From assembly GCA_913776825.1 (NCBI GenBank), contig CAJYPV010000015.1, forward strand, positions 157,523 to 221,522: a stretch of DNA of 64,000 nucleotides, given 5' to 3'. Positions 18,493 to 26,471 of this stretch are shown here, piece after piece. The notes under the pieces are model-generated. The model did not search any database and was not told the DNA's origin. It saw nothing but the letters and a program-made list of their open reading frames with translations. Both the position numbers and the translations under genes were made by a program. Each line of letters opens with the position of its first letter. Position 1 is the first letter of the stretch. Source of the DNA: Burkholderiaceae bacterium (GTDB lineage: Bacteria > Pseudomonadota > Gammaproteobacteria > Burkholderiales > Burkholderiaceae_C).

Positions 18493-18630
18493 ATGACACC
18501 CCGCGCCGCCGCCTGGATTCGACCGCTGATCGTGATCGCGGCCGTCGCGGCGCTGGCGCTGGTATTCGTGGCCTACACGCAGCCCTCGCTGATGCAGCAT
18601 CTCGCGGACCAACTGTGGGCCTGTTTCTGA
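18493..18630 (+). CDS. 45-residue single-span membrane peptide
   Basis: An ATG at 18493 opens a 45-codon frame ending at TGA 18630. Residues 1-11 are basic, 12-27 form one hydrophobic helix (PLIVIAAVAALALVFVAY), and a short amphipathic tail follows (TQPSLMQHLADQLWACF). Positive-inside topology places the N-terminus in the cytoplasm. It lies 31 bp after the MFS gene and about 140 bp before the SDR gene on the same strand. No Shine-Dalgarno is obvious. I do not recognise it by name; conserved short membrane peptides of this shape are usually left unannotated. Confidence 0.55.
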   Translation: MTPRAAAWIRPLIVIAAVAALALVFVAYTQPSLMQHLADQLWACF

Positions 18631-18688
18631 GACGCGCGGGGCACGCCGGCCGACGGGGCGCGAGCGGCCCCACACGGAAATCGTTCAA

Positions 18689-18747
18689 CTGACCCGACCC
18701 GACCCGACCTGACCTGATTTCGATTCGTTCCGATCTGACCTGACCTG
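18689..18747. repeat. Pentanucleotide repeat tract (CCGAC/CTGAC)
   Basis: CTGAC, three CCGAC units and CTGAC CTGA occupy 18689-18717, with further CTGAC CTGAC at 18735-18747. It is simple-sequence DNA immediately upstream of the SDR ribosome-binding site, with no gene in it. Confidence 0.7.
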
Positions 18748-18774
18748 CACAACCCCGCAGAGGGAGGAGACAAC

Positions 18775-19578
18775 ATGGTCGTCATCATCACCGGTGCCTC
18801 GGATGGCATCGGCGCCGAATTGGCTCGTCAATGGGCGGCCCGCGAGGGCGCCAAGCTGTCGCTGGTGCTGGCGGCCCGCAGCGAGGACAAGCTGGAAGAA
18901 GTCGCACGCCAGTGCGAGGCGCTGGGCGCCGCCACGCTGGTGCGTCGCTGTGATGTCGAGCGCGAGGAAGACTGCCAGGCGCTGATCCACGCGGCCCTGG
19001 GCGCTTTCGGTGCGATCGATGTGCTGGTCAACAACGCCGGCATGTCGGCCCATGCGCTGTTCGATCAGGTCAAGGACCTGGCCTGGTACCAGCGCCTGAT
19101 GCAGATCAATCTGTGGGGCGCGGCGTGGTGCACCCAGGCCGCGCTGCCGGCGATCAAGGCCAGCCGGGGACGCATCGTCGCGGTGTCGAGCCTGGCCGGA
19201 CTGCTCGGCATTCCCGGCCGGACCGCCTACAGCGCCACCAAGTTCGCCATGACCGGCTTCTTCGAAGCGCTGCGCACCGAGGTGGCCAGCCATGGCGTGA
19301 GCGTGACCATCGCCTACCCCGGCGTGGTCGACACCCAGATCCGATATCGCGGCTTCAATGCGCAGGGCGAGCCGTCCGGCCTGAGCAGCCTGGACGAGCG
19401 CGGCGCGATGACCGTCCAGGCCTGCGCCCGCCTGATCCTGCTGGGCACGCTGGCGCGCGAACGCGACATCGTCATGACCACCAAGGGCAAGCTCGGCCGC
19501 TGGCTGAAGCTGCTGGTTCCGACCATGGTCGATCGGATGGCCCTCAGGGCGCTGAAGCAGGAACAGCGTCCACAATGA
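18775..19578 (+). CDS. Short-chain dehydrogenase/reductase
   Basis: 267 residues, classical SDR: TGASDGIGAELAR for the dinucleotide, NNAG at about residues 84-87, a Ser near 139 (VAVSSLAGLLG), and the YxxxK pair in AYSATKFAMTGFF. The substrate is unknown; the shape recalls DHRS7-like or broad ketone reductases. A strong GGAGGAG lies six bases before the ATG. The stop codon overlaps an ATG of the following methyltransferase frame, suggesting an operon. Confidence 0.9.
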   Translation: MVVIITGASDGIGAELARQWAAREGAKLSLVLAARSEDKLEEVARQCEALGAATLVRRCDVEREEDCQALIHAALGAFGAIDVLVNNAGMSAHALFDQVKDLAWYQRLMQINLWGAAWCTQAALPAIKASRGRIVAVSSLAGLLGIPGRTAYSATKFAMTGFFEALRTEVASHGVSVTIAYPGVVDTQIRYRGFNAQGEPSGLSSLDERGAMTVQACARLILLGTLARERDIVMTTKGKLGRWLKLLVPTMVDRMALRALKQEQRPQ

Positions 19579-19631
19579 GGCCCCGCCCGGCGCCACCCCT
19601 CGACGTCGGGCCGACCCGACCCCTTTCTTCG

Positions 19632-20315
19632 ATGAACCACGATCCCGCTGCCGCCCCGTCCGTCTTCCCTGTTGCCGGTGCGCCGGCGCACAGCCCGATG
19701 GGCGCGCCCAGCGACTGGGTGCTGCGCTGGCTGACCGCGCGGCGCGATCGACCGGGCGCCACGGCGCTGGACCTGGCCTGCGGATCGGGTCGCCATCTCT
19801 CCTTGCTGGTCGAGGCCGGGCTGACGGTGACCGGCGTCGACCGCGACACCGCGGCGCTCGACGGACTGCGCAGCCGTCATCCCGATGCCGAGCTGATCGA
19901 CGCCGACATCGAGGCCGGCACCTGGCCGCTCGGCGATCGGGTGTTCGACCTGGTCGTGGTGACGAATTACCTGTGGCGGCCGCTGTTCCCGCGCATCGAG
20001 GCCGCTGTGGCGCCGGGTGGCTGGCTGATTTACGAAACTTTTACCGAAGGACAGCAGAGCATCGGCCGGCCGTCCCGCGCGGAGTTCCTGCTGCGTCCGG
20101 CGGAATTACTGGGCGCCTTCGGCGACCTGCGGATCGTGGCCTTCGAAGACGGCTTCCGCCGGGGCACCCCCGTCGCGGCACCGGATGCGCGCCTGGCGGA
20201 CGGGACGGCACCGGCGGCGCCGGGCGGGGTCAACGGGCGCTATGTCCAGCGCGTTGCTGCGGTGCGCGCGACGACCGCCGACGCTGGGGTCTTCCCGCGA
20301 TACCGGCTGGACTGA
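19632..20315 (+). CDS. Class I SAM-dependent methyltransferase
   Basis: 227 residues. Motif I is ALDLACGSGRHLSLL with the acidic VTGVDRD at the end of strand 2; FDLVVVTNYLWRPLF and GGWLIYETFTEGQQSIG are post-I motifs typical of TehB-like/type 11 methyltransferases. The methyl acceptor is unknown. I take the ATG at 19632 (MNHDPAAAP); an ATG at 19575 overlaps the SDR stop codon and would add 19 Pro/Arg-rich residues. The gene lies in line between the SDR gene and dapA. Confidence 0.85.
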   Translation: MNHDPAAAPSVFPVAGAPAHSPMGAPSDWVLRWLTARRDRPGATALDLACGSGRHLSLLVEAGLTVTGVDRDTAALDGLRSRHPDAELIDADIEAGTWPLGDRVFDLVVVTNYLWRPLFPRIEAAVAPGGWLIYETFTEGQQSIGRPSRAEFLLRPAELLGAFGDLRIVAFEDGFRRGTPVAAPDARLADGTAPAAPGGVNGRYVQRVAAVRATTADAGVFPRYRLD

Positions 20316-20349
20316 GCCGCGACTGCGCCGGGCTGGGTCGGCGCTTCAG

Positions 20350-20355
20350 TAGAAT
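20350..20355 (+). promoter_or_regulatory. Candidate -10 box for dapA
   Basis: TAGAAT lies 23 bases before the dapA ATG, with the ribosome-binding GAGGA at 20366-20370 between them, giving a very short leader. No strong -35 is seen. Confidence 0.4.
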
Positions 20356-20378
20356 CCGCTGATCTCGAGGAATCCTCC

Positions 20379-21266
20379 ATGAACGCAATTGTTGGCAGCA
20401 TCGTGGCGCTGGTCACGCCGATGCACGAAGACGGCCGCATCGACTTCGATGGGCTGCGCTCCCTGATCGACTGGCACATCGACCAAGGCACCGACGTGAT
20501 CGGTGTGGTCGGCACCACCGGCGAATCCCCGACGGTGACGATGGAGGAAAACCGCGAGGTCATCCGCGTGGCGGTCGAGCATGTGAAGGGCCGCAAGCCT
20601 GTCCTCGCCGGCACCGGTGCGAATGCCACCGCCGAAGCCATCGAGCTGAGCCGCTTCGCCAAGCAGGTCGGCGCGGACGCGACGCTGTCGGTCGTCCCCT
20701 ATTACAACAAGCCCTCGCAAGAAGGCATCTATCGCCACTTCAAGGCCATCGCCGAAGCCGTGGACATCCCGATGATGCTCTACAACGTGCCCGGCCGAAC
20801 GGTCGCGGACATGGCTCCGGAAACCGCCCTGCGCTGCGCCAGCCTGCCCGGCGTGTTCGGCATCAAGGAAGCGACCGGCAACATCGAGCGCGCCGCCTGG
20901 CTGATCAAGCACGCGCCGAAGCATTTCGGCATCTTCTCCGGCGACGACGGCACCGCGATCGCGCTCATGTTGATGGGCGGCCGCGGCCATGTGAGCGTCA
21001 CCGCCAACGTCGCCCCGCGCGAGATGCATGAGATGTGCCTGGCCGCCATGGAAGGCCGGGTGCGCGAAGCCACCGCCCTGCACTTCAAGCTGCTCGGCCT
21101 GCACAAGCAACTGTTCTGCGAGCCCAGCCCGGCGCCCACCAAGTGGGCCTTGAACCAGCTGGGGCGTTGCGGCAATCATCTGCGCCTGCCGCTGACGCCG
21201 CTGACCGACGGCGGTCAGGCCCTGGTCGGCGCGGCGATGCGCGAAGCCGGCCTGCTGGCGGGCTGA
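20379..21266 (+). CDS. dapA: 4-hydroxy-tetrahydrodipicolinate synthase
   Basis: Condenses pyruvate with aspartate semialdehyde, the first step of the lysine/diaminopimelate branch. The protein has 295 residues. Schiff-base Lys163 lies in FGIKEATGN, Tyr135 in LYNVPGRT, and GTTGESPTV near residues 45-53 matches the pyruvate-binding loop. Length and motifs are typical. bamC follows 154 bp downstream on the same strand, the same neighbour as in E. coli (dapA-bamC). Confidence 0.96.
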   Translation: MNAIVGSIVALVTPMHEDGRIDFDGLRSLIDWHIDQGTDVIGVVGTTGESPTVTMEENREVIRVAVEHVKGRKPVLAGTGANATAEAIELSRFAKQVGADATLSVVPYYNKPSQEGIYRHFKAIAEAVDIPMMLYNVPGRTVADMAPETALRCASLPGVFGIKEATGNIERAAWLIKHAPKHFGIFSGDDGTAIALMLMGGRGHVSVTANVAPREMHEMCLAAMEGRVREATALHFKLLGLHKQLFCEPSPAPTKWALNQLGRCGNHLRLPLTPLTDGGQALVGAAMREAGLLAG

Positions 21267-21420
21267 CTGTCAGATCCTTGCACCGATGTTCAACGCGCAC
21301 GGCGCCTCTCAACGCCTGCTCTAATGCCTGATGCGGGTGGCCCGTCCCGGCACCTGCTTTCACTTCACCCTGTTTCCTGATGCGGCTGGTCCGCGGCGAA
21401 CAACTTCGGAGATGTCTAGC

Positions 21421-22575
21421 GTGACTCGTTCCCTTTCCGCCTCCTGCGCTTCCACCCCGGTGCGCCTGGCCTGCCTGATGGCATTGGCCTCGCTCTCGGC
21501 GTGCAGCACGCTCGACAGCATGACCACCGGCGACAAGGTGGACTACCGCACGCAGGCCCGCCAGACGACCGGCCTGGATGTGCCGCCCGACCTGACCCAG
21601 CTGCCGAAGGAAAACCGTCCGTCCGGCACGATCAGCGCCGCGCAGATGGCCGCCCAGCCCGCCGCCGCCCGCCCGGCCGCGACCGCCGGCAGCACCGTGG
21701 CCCTGGCCAAGGTCGGTGATGTGGAATTCCAGCGCCTGGGCAACACCCGCTGGCTGCACACCTCACTGCCGCCCGAACAGCTGTGGCCGGTCCTGAAGAC
21801 CTTCTGGCAAGAACGCGGTCTGCAAGTGGAAACCGAAGACGCGTCCATCGGCGTCATGGAGACCAACTGGGCCGAGAACCGCGCCAAGCTGCCGCAGGAT
21901 TTCATCCGCAAGGCGATCGGCAGCATGCTGGACTCGATCTACTCCACCGGCGAGCGCGACAAGTACCGCACCCGCCTGGAGCGCAGCCCGGACGGCGGCA
22001 CCGACATCTACATCACCCATCGCGGGATGGTGGAGGTCTACACCAACAGCCAGAAGGACGACACCGCGTGGCAGCCGCGCCCCTCCGATCCGGAGATGGA
22101 AGCCGAGATGCTGTCGCGCCTGCTGCTGAAGCTCGGCGGCAAGGAAGAGGCGGCGCAGGCCGTGGCCAGCAGCAAGCCGACCACCCCCAGCTTCGCCGAC
22201 GCACCCGGACGCGCCGCACCGCGCTCGCTGGCCGACGTGCCGGATTCGCTGCAACTCAACGAAGGCTTCGACCGCGCCTGGCGCCGGGTCGGCCAGTCGC
22301 TGGACCGCCACGGCTTCACCATCGAAGACCGCGACCGCAAGCAAGGCCTGTTCTTCCTGCGCTACGCCGATCCCACGCAAGCCGGCAAGGAAGAGCCGGG
22401 CTTCTGGTCGCGCCTGTTCGGCTCGGACAAGACCACCAGCGCGGTGCGCTATCGGGTCTCGGTCAAGACCGAGGGCGAGCGCTCCACCGTCAGCGTGCTG
22501 GATGACAAGGGTCAGCAGCAGACCAATGACATCGCCAAGCGCATCCTGCAGTTGCTGATGGAAGACCTGCGCTGA
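21421..22575 (+). CDS. bamC: Outer-membrane assembly lipoprotein BamC
   Basis: Accessory subunit of the BAM complex that folds outer-membrane proteins. It has 384 residues with a lipoprotein signal ending LASLSAC and the conserved BamC N-terminal stretch after it (GDKVDYRT, LDVPPDLTQLP), which in E. coli binds BamD. Two helix-grip domains follow (about 100-220 and 275-384). I choose the GTG at 21421 because GGAG lies nine bases upstream; an ATG at 21412 is in frame but the same GGAG abuts it. The central linker is rich in Ala, Pro and Thr. Confidence 0.9.
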   Translation: MTRSLSASCASTPVRLACLMALASLSACSTLDSMTTGDKVDYRTQARQTTGLDVPPDLTQLPKENRPSGTISAAQMAAQPAAARPAATAGSTVALAKVGDVEFQRLGNTRWLHTSLPPEQLWPVLKTFWQERGLQVETEDASIGVMETNWAENRAKLPQDFIRKAIGSMLDSIYSTGERDKYRTRLERSPDGGTDIYITHRGMVEVYTNSQKDDTAWQPRPSDPEMEAEMLSRLLLKLGGKEEAAQAVASSKPTTPSFADAPGRAAPRSLADVPDSLQLNEGFDRAWRRVGQSLDRHGFTIEDRDRKQGLFFLRYADPTQAGKEEPGFWSRLFGSDKTTSAVRYRVSVKTEGERSTVSVLDDKGQQQTNDIAKRILQLLMEDLR

Positions 22576-22645
22576 GCCTCGTCACACTGACCTAGGGAGG
22601 CTGGCTCGTTGAAGTCAGCTTCTTCGAGTGGTCCCCCCACAGAAG

Positions 22646-22670
22646 AAACGCCACCCTCGGGTGGCGTTTT
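22646..22670. terminator. Bidirectional terminator after bamC
   Basis: ACGCCACC and GGTGGCGT close a short TCG-centred loop, flanked by AAA on the left and TTTT on the right, so it works in both directions. It is 70 bp past the bamC stop and directly abuts the stop of a short minus-strand open frame (22671-22817). Confidence 0.85.
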
Positions 22671-22964
22671 CTATTTGGCGTTGAATATCCAATCAAATAC
22701 CAGTGGCGGTGTGGATACTCGTCTTTCTTCCTCAAACAACTCTGGCTTTGAATGACGCCGCAGGAGAATAAGCCGAAGAATAAGGAATACCGTACAGAGC
22801 ACGGCGGAATGCAGCATGGAATGATCGGCTGTGCGGGAGTACAGAACTGCCAGCGGATCCGGCGAGCGCGCCTGAGAAGGGCCACGCCATCCCGGCGTTG
22901 ATGAAGGCTCTGAATCGCTGCGACGGTTGAGCGTCACACGGGGCCCGCCTGTCGTCCACCCAAA
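22671..22964. other. Lower-GC intergenic stretch with a doubtful short minus-strand frame
   Basis: The first 150 bp are visibly AT-richer than the surroundings. On the minus strand an ATG at 22817 would give 48 residues (a hydrophobic segment, then charged, ending PPLVFDWIFNAK), with its stop against the terminator stem at 22670. It has no Shine-Dalgarno and no recognised family, and could be a remnant of a longer gene. The rest of the stretch shows nothing I can support. Confidence 0.3.
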
Positions 22965-23001
22965 GAAAAAGCCGCCGGGGCTTGCGCCCGAGCGGCTTCT
23001 T
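22965..23001 (-). terminator. Terminator of the small lipoprotein gene
   Basis: On the minus strand AAGCCGC and GGCGGCTT, with CGGGC and GCCC inside, form a GC-rich hairpin with loop GCAA, followed by TTTTTC. It starts about 20 bp past the stop at 23020. Confidence 0.85.
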
Positions 23002-23019
23002 CAGGACGAGAAAATCGTC

Positions 23020-23226
23020 TTAGTTGCTGGCTGCCGAAGCGGGAGCCGAAGCGTCCATGGCGGGCGCCGAAGCAGCGTCCATGGCGGGAGCCGAAGCGGC
23101 TTCCACGACAGGAGCCGAAGCTTCCGGAGCGGGAGTCGCCACCGGAGCCGGGGCTTCTTCCTTCTTGCCGCAAGCGGTCAGAGCAACAGCGGCCAGCAGG
23201 GAGGCCAACAGGATCGACTTTTTCAT
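23020..23226 (-). CDS. Small Ala/Pro/Ser-rich lipoprotein
   Basis: 68 residues. Residues 1-19 form a classical lipoprotein signal with lipobox LTAC, then GKKEEAPAPVATPAPEASAP. The mature part is almost entirely Ala, Pro, Ser, Val and Glu, with SAPAMDA occurring twice in tandem, encoded by a near-perfect DNA duplication at about 23049-23095. Small lipoproteins of this type are common in Burkholderiales and have no known function; it may be a flexible surface or periplasmic spacer. The ATG at 23226 is the natural signal start. A good terminator follows and a structured leader precedes it. Confidence 0.75.
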   Translation of the reverse strand: MKKSILLASLLAAVALTACGKKEEAPAPVATPAPEASAPVVEAASAPAMDAASAPAMDASAPASAASN

Positions 23227-23259
23227 ACTTGTCCTCAAGTAACTTTTAGACGAACAATC

Positions 23260-23273
23260 AATTACCGGTAATT
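23260..23273. promoter_or_regulatory. 14-bp perfect palindrome in the leader of the small lipoprotein gene
   Basis: AATTACCGGTAATT is a perfect palindrome 33 bp upstream of the lipoprotein start codon, in an AT-rich leader. It could be a repressor operator or a small RNA stem. No family is assigned. Confidence 0.45.
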
Positions 23274-23357
23274 AATGAAGTCGTACAAGAGTCCCGGTAC
23301 GAGCTTCAGCAGACCAAGGCATGGAAAACCTCGAGCGCTTCCCATGCCTAGCCAACG

Positions 23358-23389
23358 ATTATAGCCACCAGTTTGTAATCTGCTTACAA
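23358..23389 (-). promoter_or_regulatory. Candidate promoter of the small lipoprotein gene with overlapping inverted repeat
   Basis: On the minus strand a perfect TATAAT lies at 23363-23358. Upstream, TTGTAA and TTACAA form an inverted repeat around GCAGA (23389-23373), overlapping the stop codon of the upstream gene. The best -35 (TTGTAA) is 20 bp from the -10, which is long, so an activator may be needed. The predicted leader is about 120 nt and holds a second hairpin, GGCATGG/CCATGCC, near 23317-23348. Confidence 0.45.
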
Positions 23390-23941
23390 GCCTAAGGTGC
23401 TACTGCCGAACGAATCGGTAGAGCGTTGCTCAATTGCGTCAAACCACTCCCGAACAGTGGCTTCTTCGCGGGCTTGACGAAGGGTCAAAGAGGCCCGAAC
23501 CGGCGACCATTGCTTGAACACCAGCAATCCGGGTGCCAGCAAAGCACCACTGGGCGCGGGCTGGCTGCGATCCAGGTCAGCGGGGTCGAAGGCCTTCGCC
23601 GTCACGACATGATCATGCAGCCGGCGCCATTCGACAAAACGAGGATGGGCACGGCGCAGCGGTTCATAGTCAGGCGCCAGCAAATGCAGCCGCCGGTGCG
23701 GCAGCGCCCAGCGGTGCAGCGCGTCCAGCACGGCCAGATCCGAGAGCGGCCAGTCGGTGAAGTCGTTGTCGACCCAGAACAATTCCCGCCCGCCCTGCTC
23801 CGCGCTGAGCTGAAGCGCTTGCCGAAGGATTTGCCGGATCTCGTCGCGAGACTCGTAGACGCCGTCCTTCAGTGCTTCCAGCGAAGTGGGAGAAGCGGAA
23901 GAAGCGGACGGGGCCGCGGCGGGTGGGTGGAACGAGCTCAT
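23384..23941 (-). CDS. Conserved-type cytosolic protein of unknown function
   Basis: 185 residues, no signal peptide or membrane segment. After an Ala/Pro/Ser-rich start, residues 20-150 look like a compact alpha/beta domain (RELFWVDNDFTDWPLSDLAVLDALHRW, split here only for reference; LHLLAPDYEPLRRAHPRFVEWRR), reminiscent of a small phosphotransfer or restriction-like fold, but I do not recognise it. It is close to the RoxA-like gene on the same strand (147 bp), so the two may share transcription. Confidence 0.65.
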   Translation of the reverse strand: MSSFHPPAAAPSASSASPTSLEALKDGVYESRDEIRQILRQALQLSAEQGGRELFWVDNDFTDWPLSDLAVLDALHRWALPHRRLHLLAPDYEPLRRAHPRFVEWRRLHDHVVTAKAFDPADLDRSQPAPSGALLAPGLLVFKQWSPVRASLTLRQAREEATVREWFDAIEQRSTDSFGSSTLGL

Positions 23942-24088
23942 CGCGGTCAGGACTCCTGAAAGGACATGGCAGGCAACGGGTCGGTCGAATGTTAGCGGGC
24001 CCCGCCGATCACCGGCACAGGCCGGCCGCGAAGGATGAGATCGAGTGTCGACGCCCAGGACGGCGGCGCTCCGCCGCCCTCCCCGTCG

Positions 24089-25267
24089 TCAGTCCGCCAC
24101 GACCCAGCCGTCTTCTGCCCATTGATCCAGCAAATCGCGTGCGCCCTCGCTCAGGCGCCCGACGTCGGCCGCGCTCAGCGCATGGCGGTCGGCGAGGCGG
24201 CGCATCAGCGTCGCGTCCCGACCACCCGCGCGGAACGACGCGCCATTGATGAACACATGGGCCGCGTCATACATCATGCGGCTGCGGGCATGGAGCCGAA
24301 CGCCACAGCCTTCCGGCAGCGCCTCGGCGGCATCGAAGAACACTCGGGGTTTGGGTTCGGTCAGCGCTTCGCCGAGCGCCCGCTCCAGCGCCAGGGGCTG
24401 CGCCACGGCCTTCAGCACGGCATCGCGGGCGAAGCTGACCAGCTCGTCGGGAATGCGTCCGGGCGCATCGGTAGCCGGCTGCTTCGGGTCGACATACATG
24501 CGGTCGCGCGGGCTGCGTTGTCCGTCTTCGCTGTCTTCATCGGTCAGCCGCACCAGCAGTTCATTGGCCAGTTCACCGCGCCACGGAGAGCGGAAACCCA
24601 CCGACGCGGTCATGCAATCGCCGCCCACCGCCACGCCGTCATGGGCCCAGCCGGGCGGCAGATACAGCATGTCGCCAGGCTCGAGCACGAAGTCCTGTTC
24701 GGGCTCGAAGTCGGCCAGCACCTTCAGCGGCACGTCGTCGCGCAGCGTGCCGGTGGTCGACACCCCTTGACGGCCGATGTGCCAATGGCGCTTGCCGCTG
24801 ACCTGAATCAGGAAGACGTCATACGAGTCGAAATGCGGACCGACGCCGCCACCGTCGCTGGCATAGGACAGCATCAGATCGTCCAGCCGCGCTTCGGGCA
24901 CGAAGCGGAAGCGGCTGAGCAGCTCATGCGCGGCGGGCACATGCATGTCCAGGCCCTGGACCAGCACCGTCCATTGCGGCTTGCTCCAGGCGGGCAGCTT
25001 GGCGATGGGGCCTTGGCGTAGGGACCACTTGCCGCTCTCCGACTGGCTGACCAAGCGGGACTCCACGTCCTCGCTGGCGGCCAGCTGCGCCAGCGCGACG
25101 CGGTCGATCGGCGGCTGCACACCCGGCAGCGCCTGCCGCACCAGCAGCGGTCGCTTTTGCCAATGGCGGCGCATGAACTGCGCCGGGCTCAGTCCCCCGA
25201 GCAGCGGCGTGGGGAGGTCGATGGACAGGCCGTCAGCGGCCGTGCGGGCAGGCGTCTTGGAAATCAT
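24089..25267 (-). CDS. RoxA/YcfD-type JmjC ribosomal oxygenase (cupin)
   Basis: Fe(II)/2-oxoglutarate oxygenase. E. coli YcfD (RoxA) hydroxylates an arginine of ribosomal protein uL16. The 392-residue protein has the JmjC core at about 105-225, with the iron ligands in GPHFDSYDVFLIQVSGKRHW (His145, Asp147) and GWAHDGVAV (His209); Lys159 or Arg160 of SGKRHW likely contacts 2-oxoglutarate. A helical dimerisation region and a winged-helix C-terminus follow, as in the family. The start at 25267 is used; an ATG at 25276 is an alternative. It diverges from the FKBP gene with overlapping promoters (61 bp gap). Confidence 0.88.
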   Translation of the reverse strand: MISKTPARTAADGLSIDLPTPLLGGLSPAQFMRRHWQKRPLLVRQALPGVQPPIDRVALAQLAASEDVESRLVSQSESGKWSLRQGPIAKLPAWSKPQWTVLVQGLDMHVPAAHELLSRFRFVPEARLDDLMLSYASDGGGVGPHFDSYDVFLIQVSGKRHWHIGRQGVSTTGTLRDDVPLKVLADFEPEQDFVLEPGDMLYLPPGWAHDGVAVGGDCMTASVGFRSPWRGELANELLVRLTDEDSEDGQRSPRDRMYVDPKQPATDAPGRIPDELVSFARDAVLKAVAQPLALERALGEALTEPKPRVFFDAAEALPEGCGVRLHARSRMMYDAAHVFINGASFRAGGRDATLMRRLADRHALSAADVGRLSEGARDLLDQWAEDGWVVAD

Positions 25268-25328
25268 GGCGCGCATTGTCCGTCGGCGCGGGCGCTCTGG
25301 CACGGGGCTGCGTGAGAGAATCGCATCC

Positions 25329-25850
25329 ATGCAAATCACCGCTCCCTGCGTCGTCTCCCTCACCTGGAGACTGGAGGACGCACAAGGTCAATCCGTCGAG
25401 GTCCTGGACCCGGCGATGGAGTTCTTCTTCGGTGGCGACGACCTGTTCGCGAAGGTCGAAGAAGCGCTCGAAGGTCATGTCATCGGCGATGAAGTCAGCG
25501 TCGCGCTGCAGCCCGAAGATGCCTTCGGCGATTACGACAGCGGCCTCGTCTGCTTCGAAGCGCGCTCGATCTTCCCGGACAACGTCGATGTCGGCATGCA
25601 GTTCGAAGGCCTGCCGGAAGGCGCGGCCACGCCGGACATGCCCAAGGACCGCATCTACACCGTCACCGAAGCCTATCCCGAGCACATCGTGCTGGACGGC
25701 AACCACCCGCTGGCGGGCATCGGGCTGCGCATTCACGTGACCGTGTGCGATGTCCGTGAGGCCACCGAAGAAGAGATCGAAGCCGGCACGCTCGGCGATT
25801 CCGGACTGTCCGTGCTCAACGGCCCCGCGCCGGACGAGCCGCTGCACTGA
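25329..25850 (+). CDS. FKBP-type peptidyl-prolyl isomerase, SlyD-like
   Basis: 173 residues. The FKBP half domains flank an insert-in-flap chaperone domain: MEFFFGGDDLFAKVEEALEG, then ALQPEDAFGDYDSGLV and the insert region to about residue 135, then LAGIGLRIHVTVCDVREAT, the usual closing strand. It lacks the His/Cys-rich metal-binding tail of E. coli SlyD, so a nickel role is unlikely; folding assistance is the safe call. The ATG at 25329 gives the normal N-terminus. It is divergent from the ribosomal oxygenase gene. Confidence 0.88.
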   Translation: MQITAPCVVSLTWRLEDAQGQSVEVLDPAMEFFFGGDDLFAKVEEALEGHVIGDEVSVALQPEDAFGDYDSGLVCFEARSIFPDNVDVGMQFEGLPEGAATPDMPKDRIYTVTEAYPEHIVLDGNHPLAGIGLRIHVTVCDVREATEEEIEAGTLGDSGLSVLNGPAPDEPLH

Positions 25851-25990
25851 GTTTCTCGACTCCTCACACGACGCGGGGCCGCATGACGCGCGCCCGCGTG
25901 TCCATGGCCATCAGCCGCCCTGATCCGGAGGCTGGGCGAGACCAGTCCTGCGATGACTGATCCTTCAACCCAGCGGCCAGGCGAAGAGGG

Positions 25991-26440
25991 TCAGGCCTTG
26001 CCCGTCGACCCGAAACCACCCTCACCGCGCGTCGACGCATCGAAATCGTCCACCACGCGGAACTGCGCCTGTACCACCGGCACGATGACCAACTGCGCCA
26101 TCCGCTCCAGCGGTTGCAGGGTGAAGGCGTCCTTGCCGCGATTCCAGACGCTGACCATCAGCTGGCCTTGATAGTCCGAATCGATCAGGCCGACCAGGTT
26201 GCCCAGCACGATCCCGTGTTTGTGGCCCAGGCCGGAGCGCGGCAGGATCATCGCGGCCAGACCCGGATCGCCGATGTGGATGGCCAGGCCGGTGGGCACC
26301 AGGGCGGTGTCGCCGGGCGCGAGCGTGAGGGGTTGGTCCAGACAGGCGCGCAGGTCCAGGCCGGCGCTGCCAGAGGTGGCATAGGCCGGCAGCTGCTCGG
26401 CCATGCGGGCGTCGAGCACTTTGAGATCGATGGTGGTCAT
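25991..26440 (-). CDS. dut: Deoxyuridine 5'-triphosphate nucleotidohydrolase
   Basis: Hydrolyses dUTP to dUMP and diphosphate, limiting uracil in DNA and feeding dTMP synthesis. The 149-residue protein carries all five trimeric dUTPase motifs: [10 protein letters not shown] (23-32), PRSGLG (68-73), GLIDSDYQG (84-92), [11 protein letters not shown] (112-122) and the C-terminal arginine arm [10 protein letters not shown] (138-147). It starts 31 bp after coaBC, the common coaBC-dut order. There is no obvious Shine-Dalgarno; the upstream run is pyrimidine-rich (CTCTCTTC). Confidence 0.96.
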   Translation of the reverse strand: MTTIDLKVLDARMAEQLPAYATSGSAGLDLRACLDQPLTLAPGDTALVPTGLAIHIGDPGLAAMILPRSGLGHKHGIVLGNLVGLIDSDYQGQLMVSVWNRGKDAFTLQPLERMAQLVIVPVVQAQFRVVDDFDASTRGEGGFGSTGKA

Positions 26441-26471
26441 GAAGAGAGACTGAGAGAGACCGCCCGCGCGC

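Noticed and set aside
15789..18494. A 901-codon minus-strand open frame opposite the amidohydrolase and MFS genes
   Set aside because: Composition is His/Arg/Gln-rich without motifs; the plus-strand frames contain clear family signatures and signal or membrane segments.
22592..22885. 97-codon minus-strand frame starting MALLRRARR
   Set aside because: It reads through the terminator stem after bamC, has no ribosome site and shows no protein-like pattern.
23872..25021. Plus-strand open frames opposite the RoxA-like and unknown genes
   Set aside because: Low-complexity Arg/His-rich mirror frames; the opposite strand carries the iron-binding HxD...H motif.
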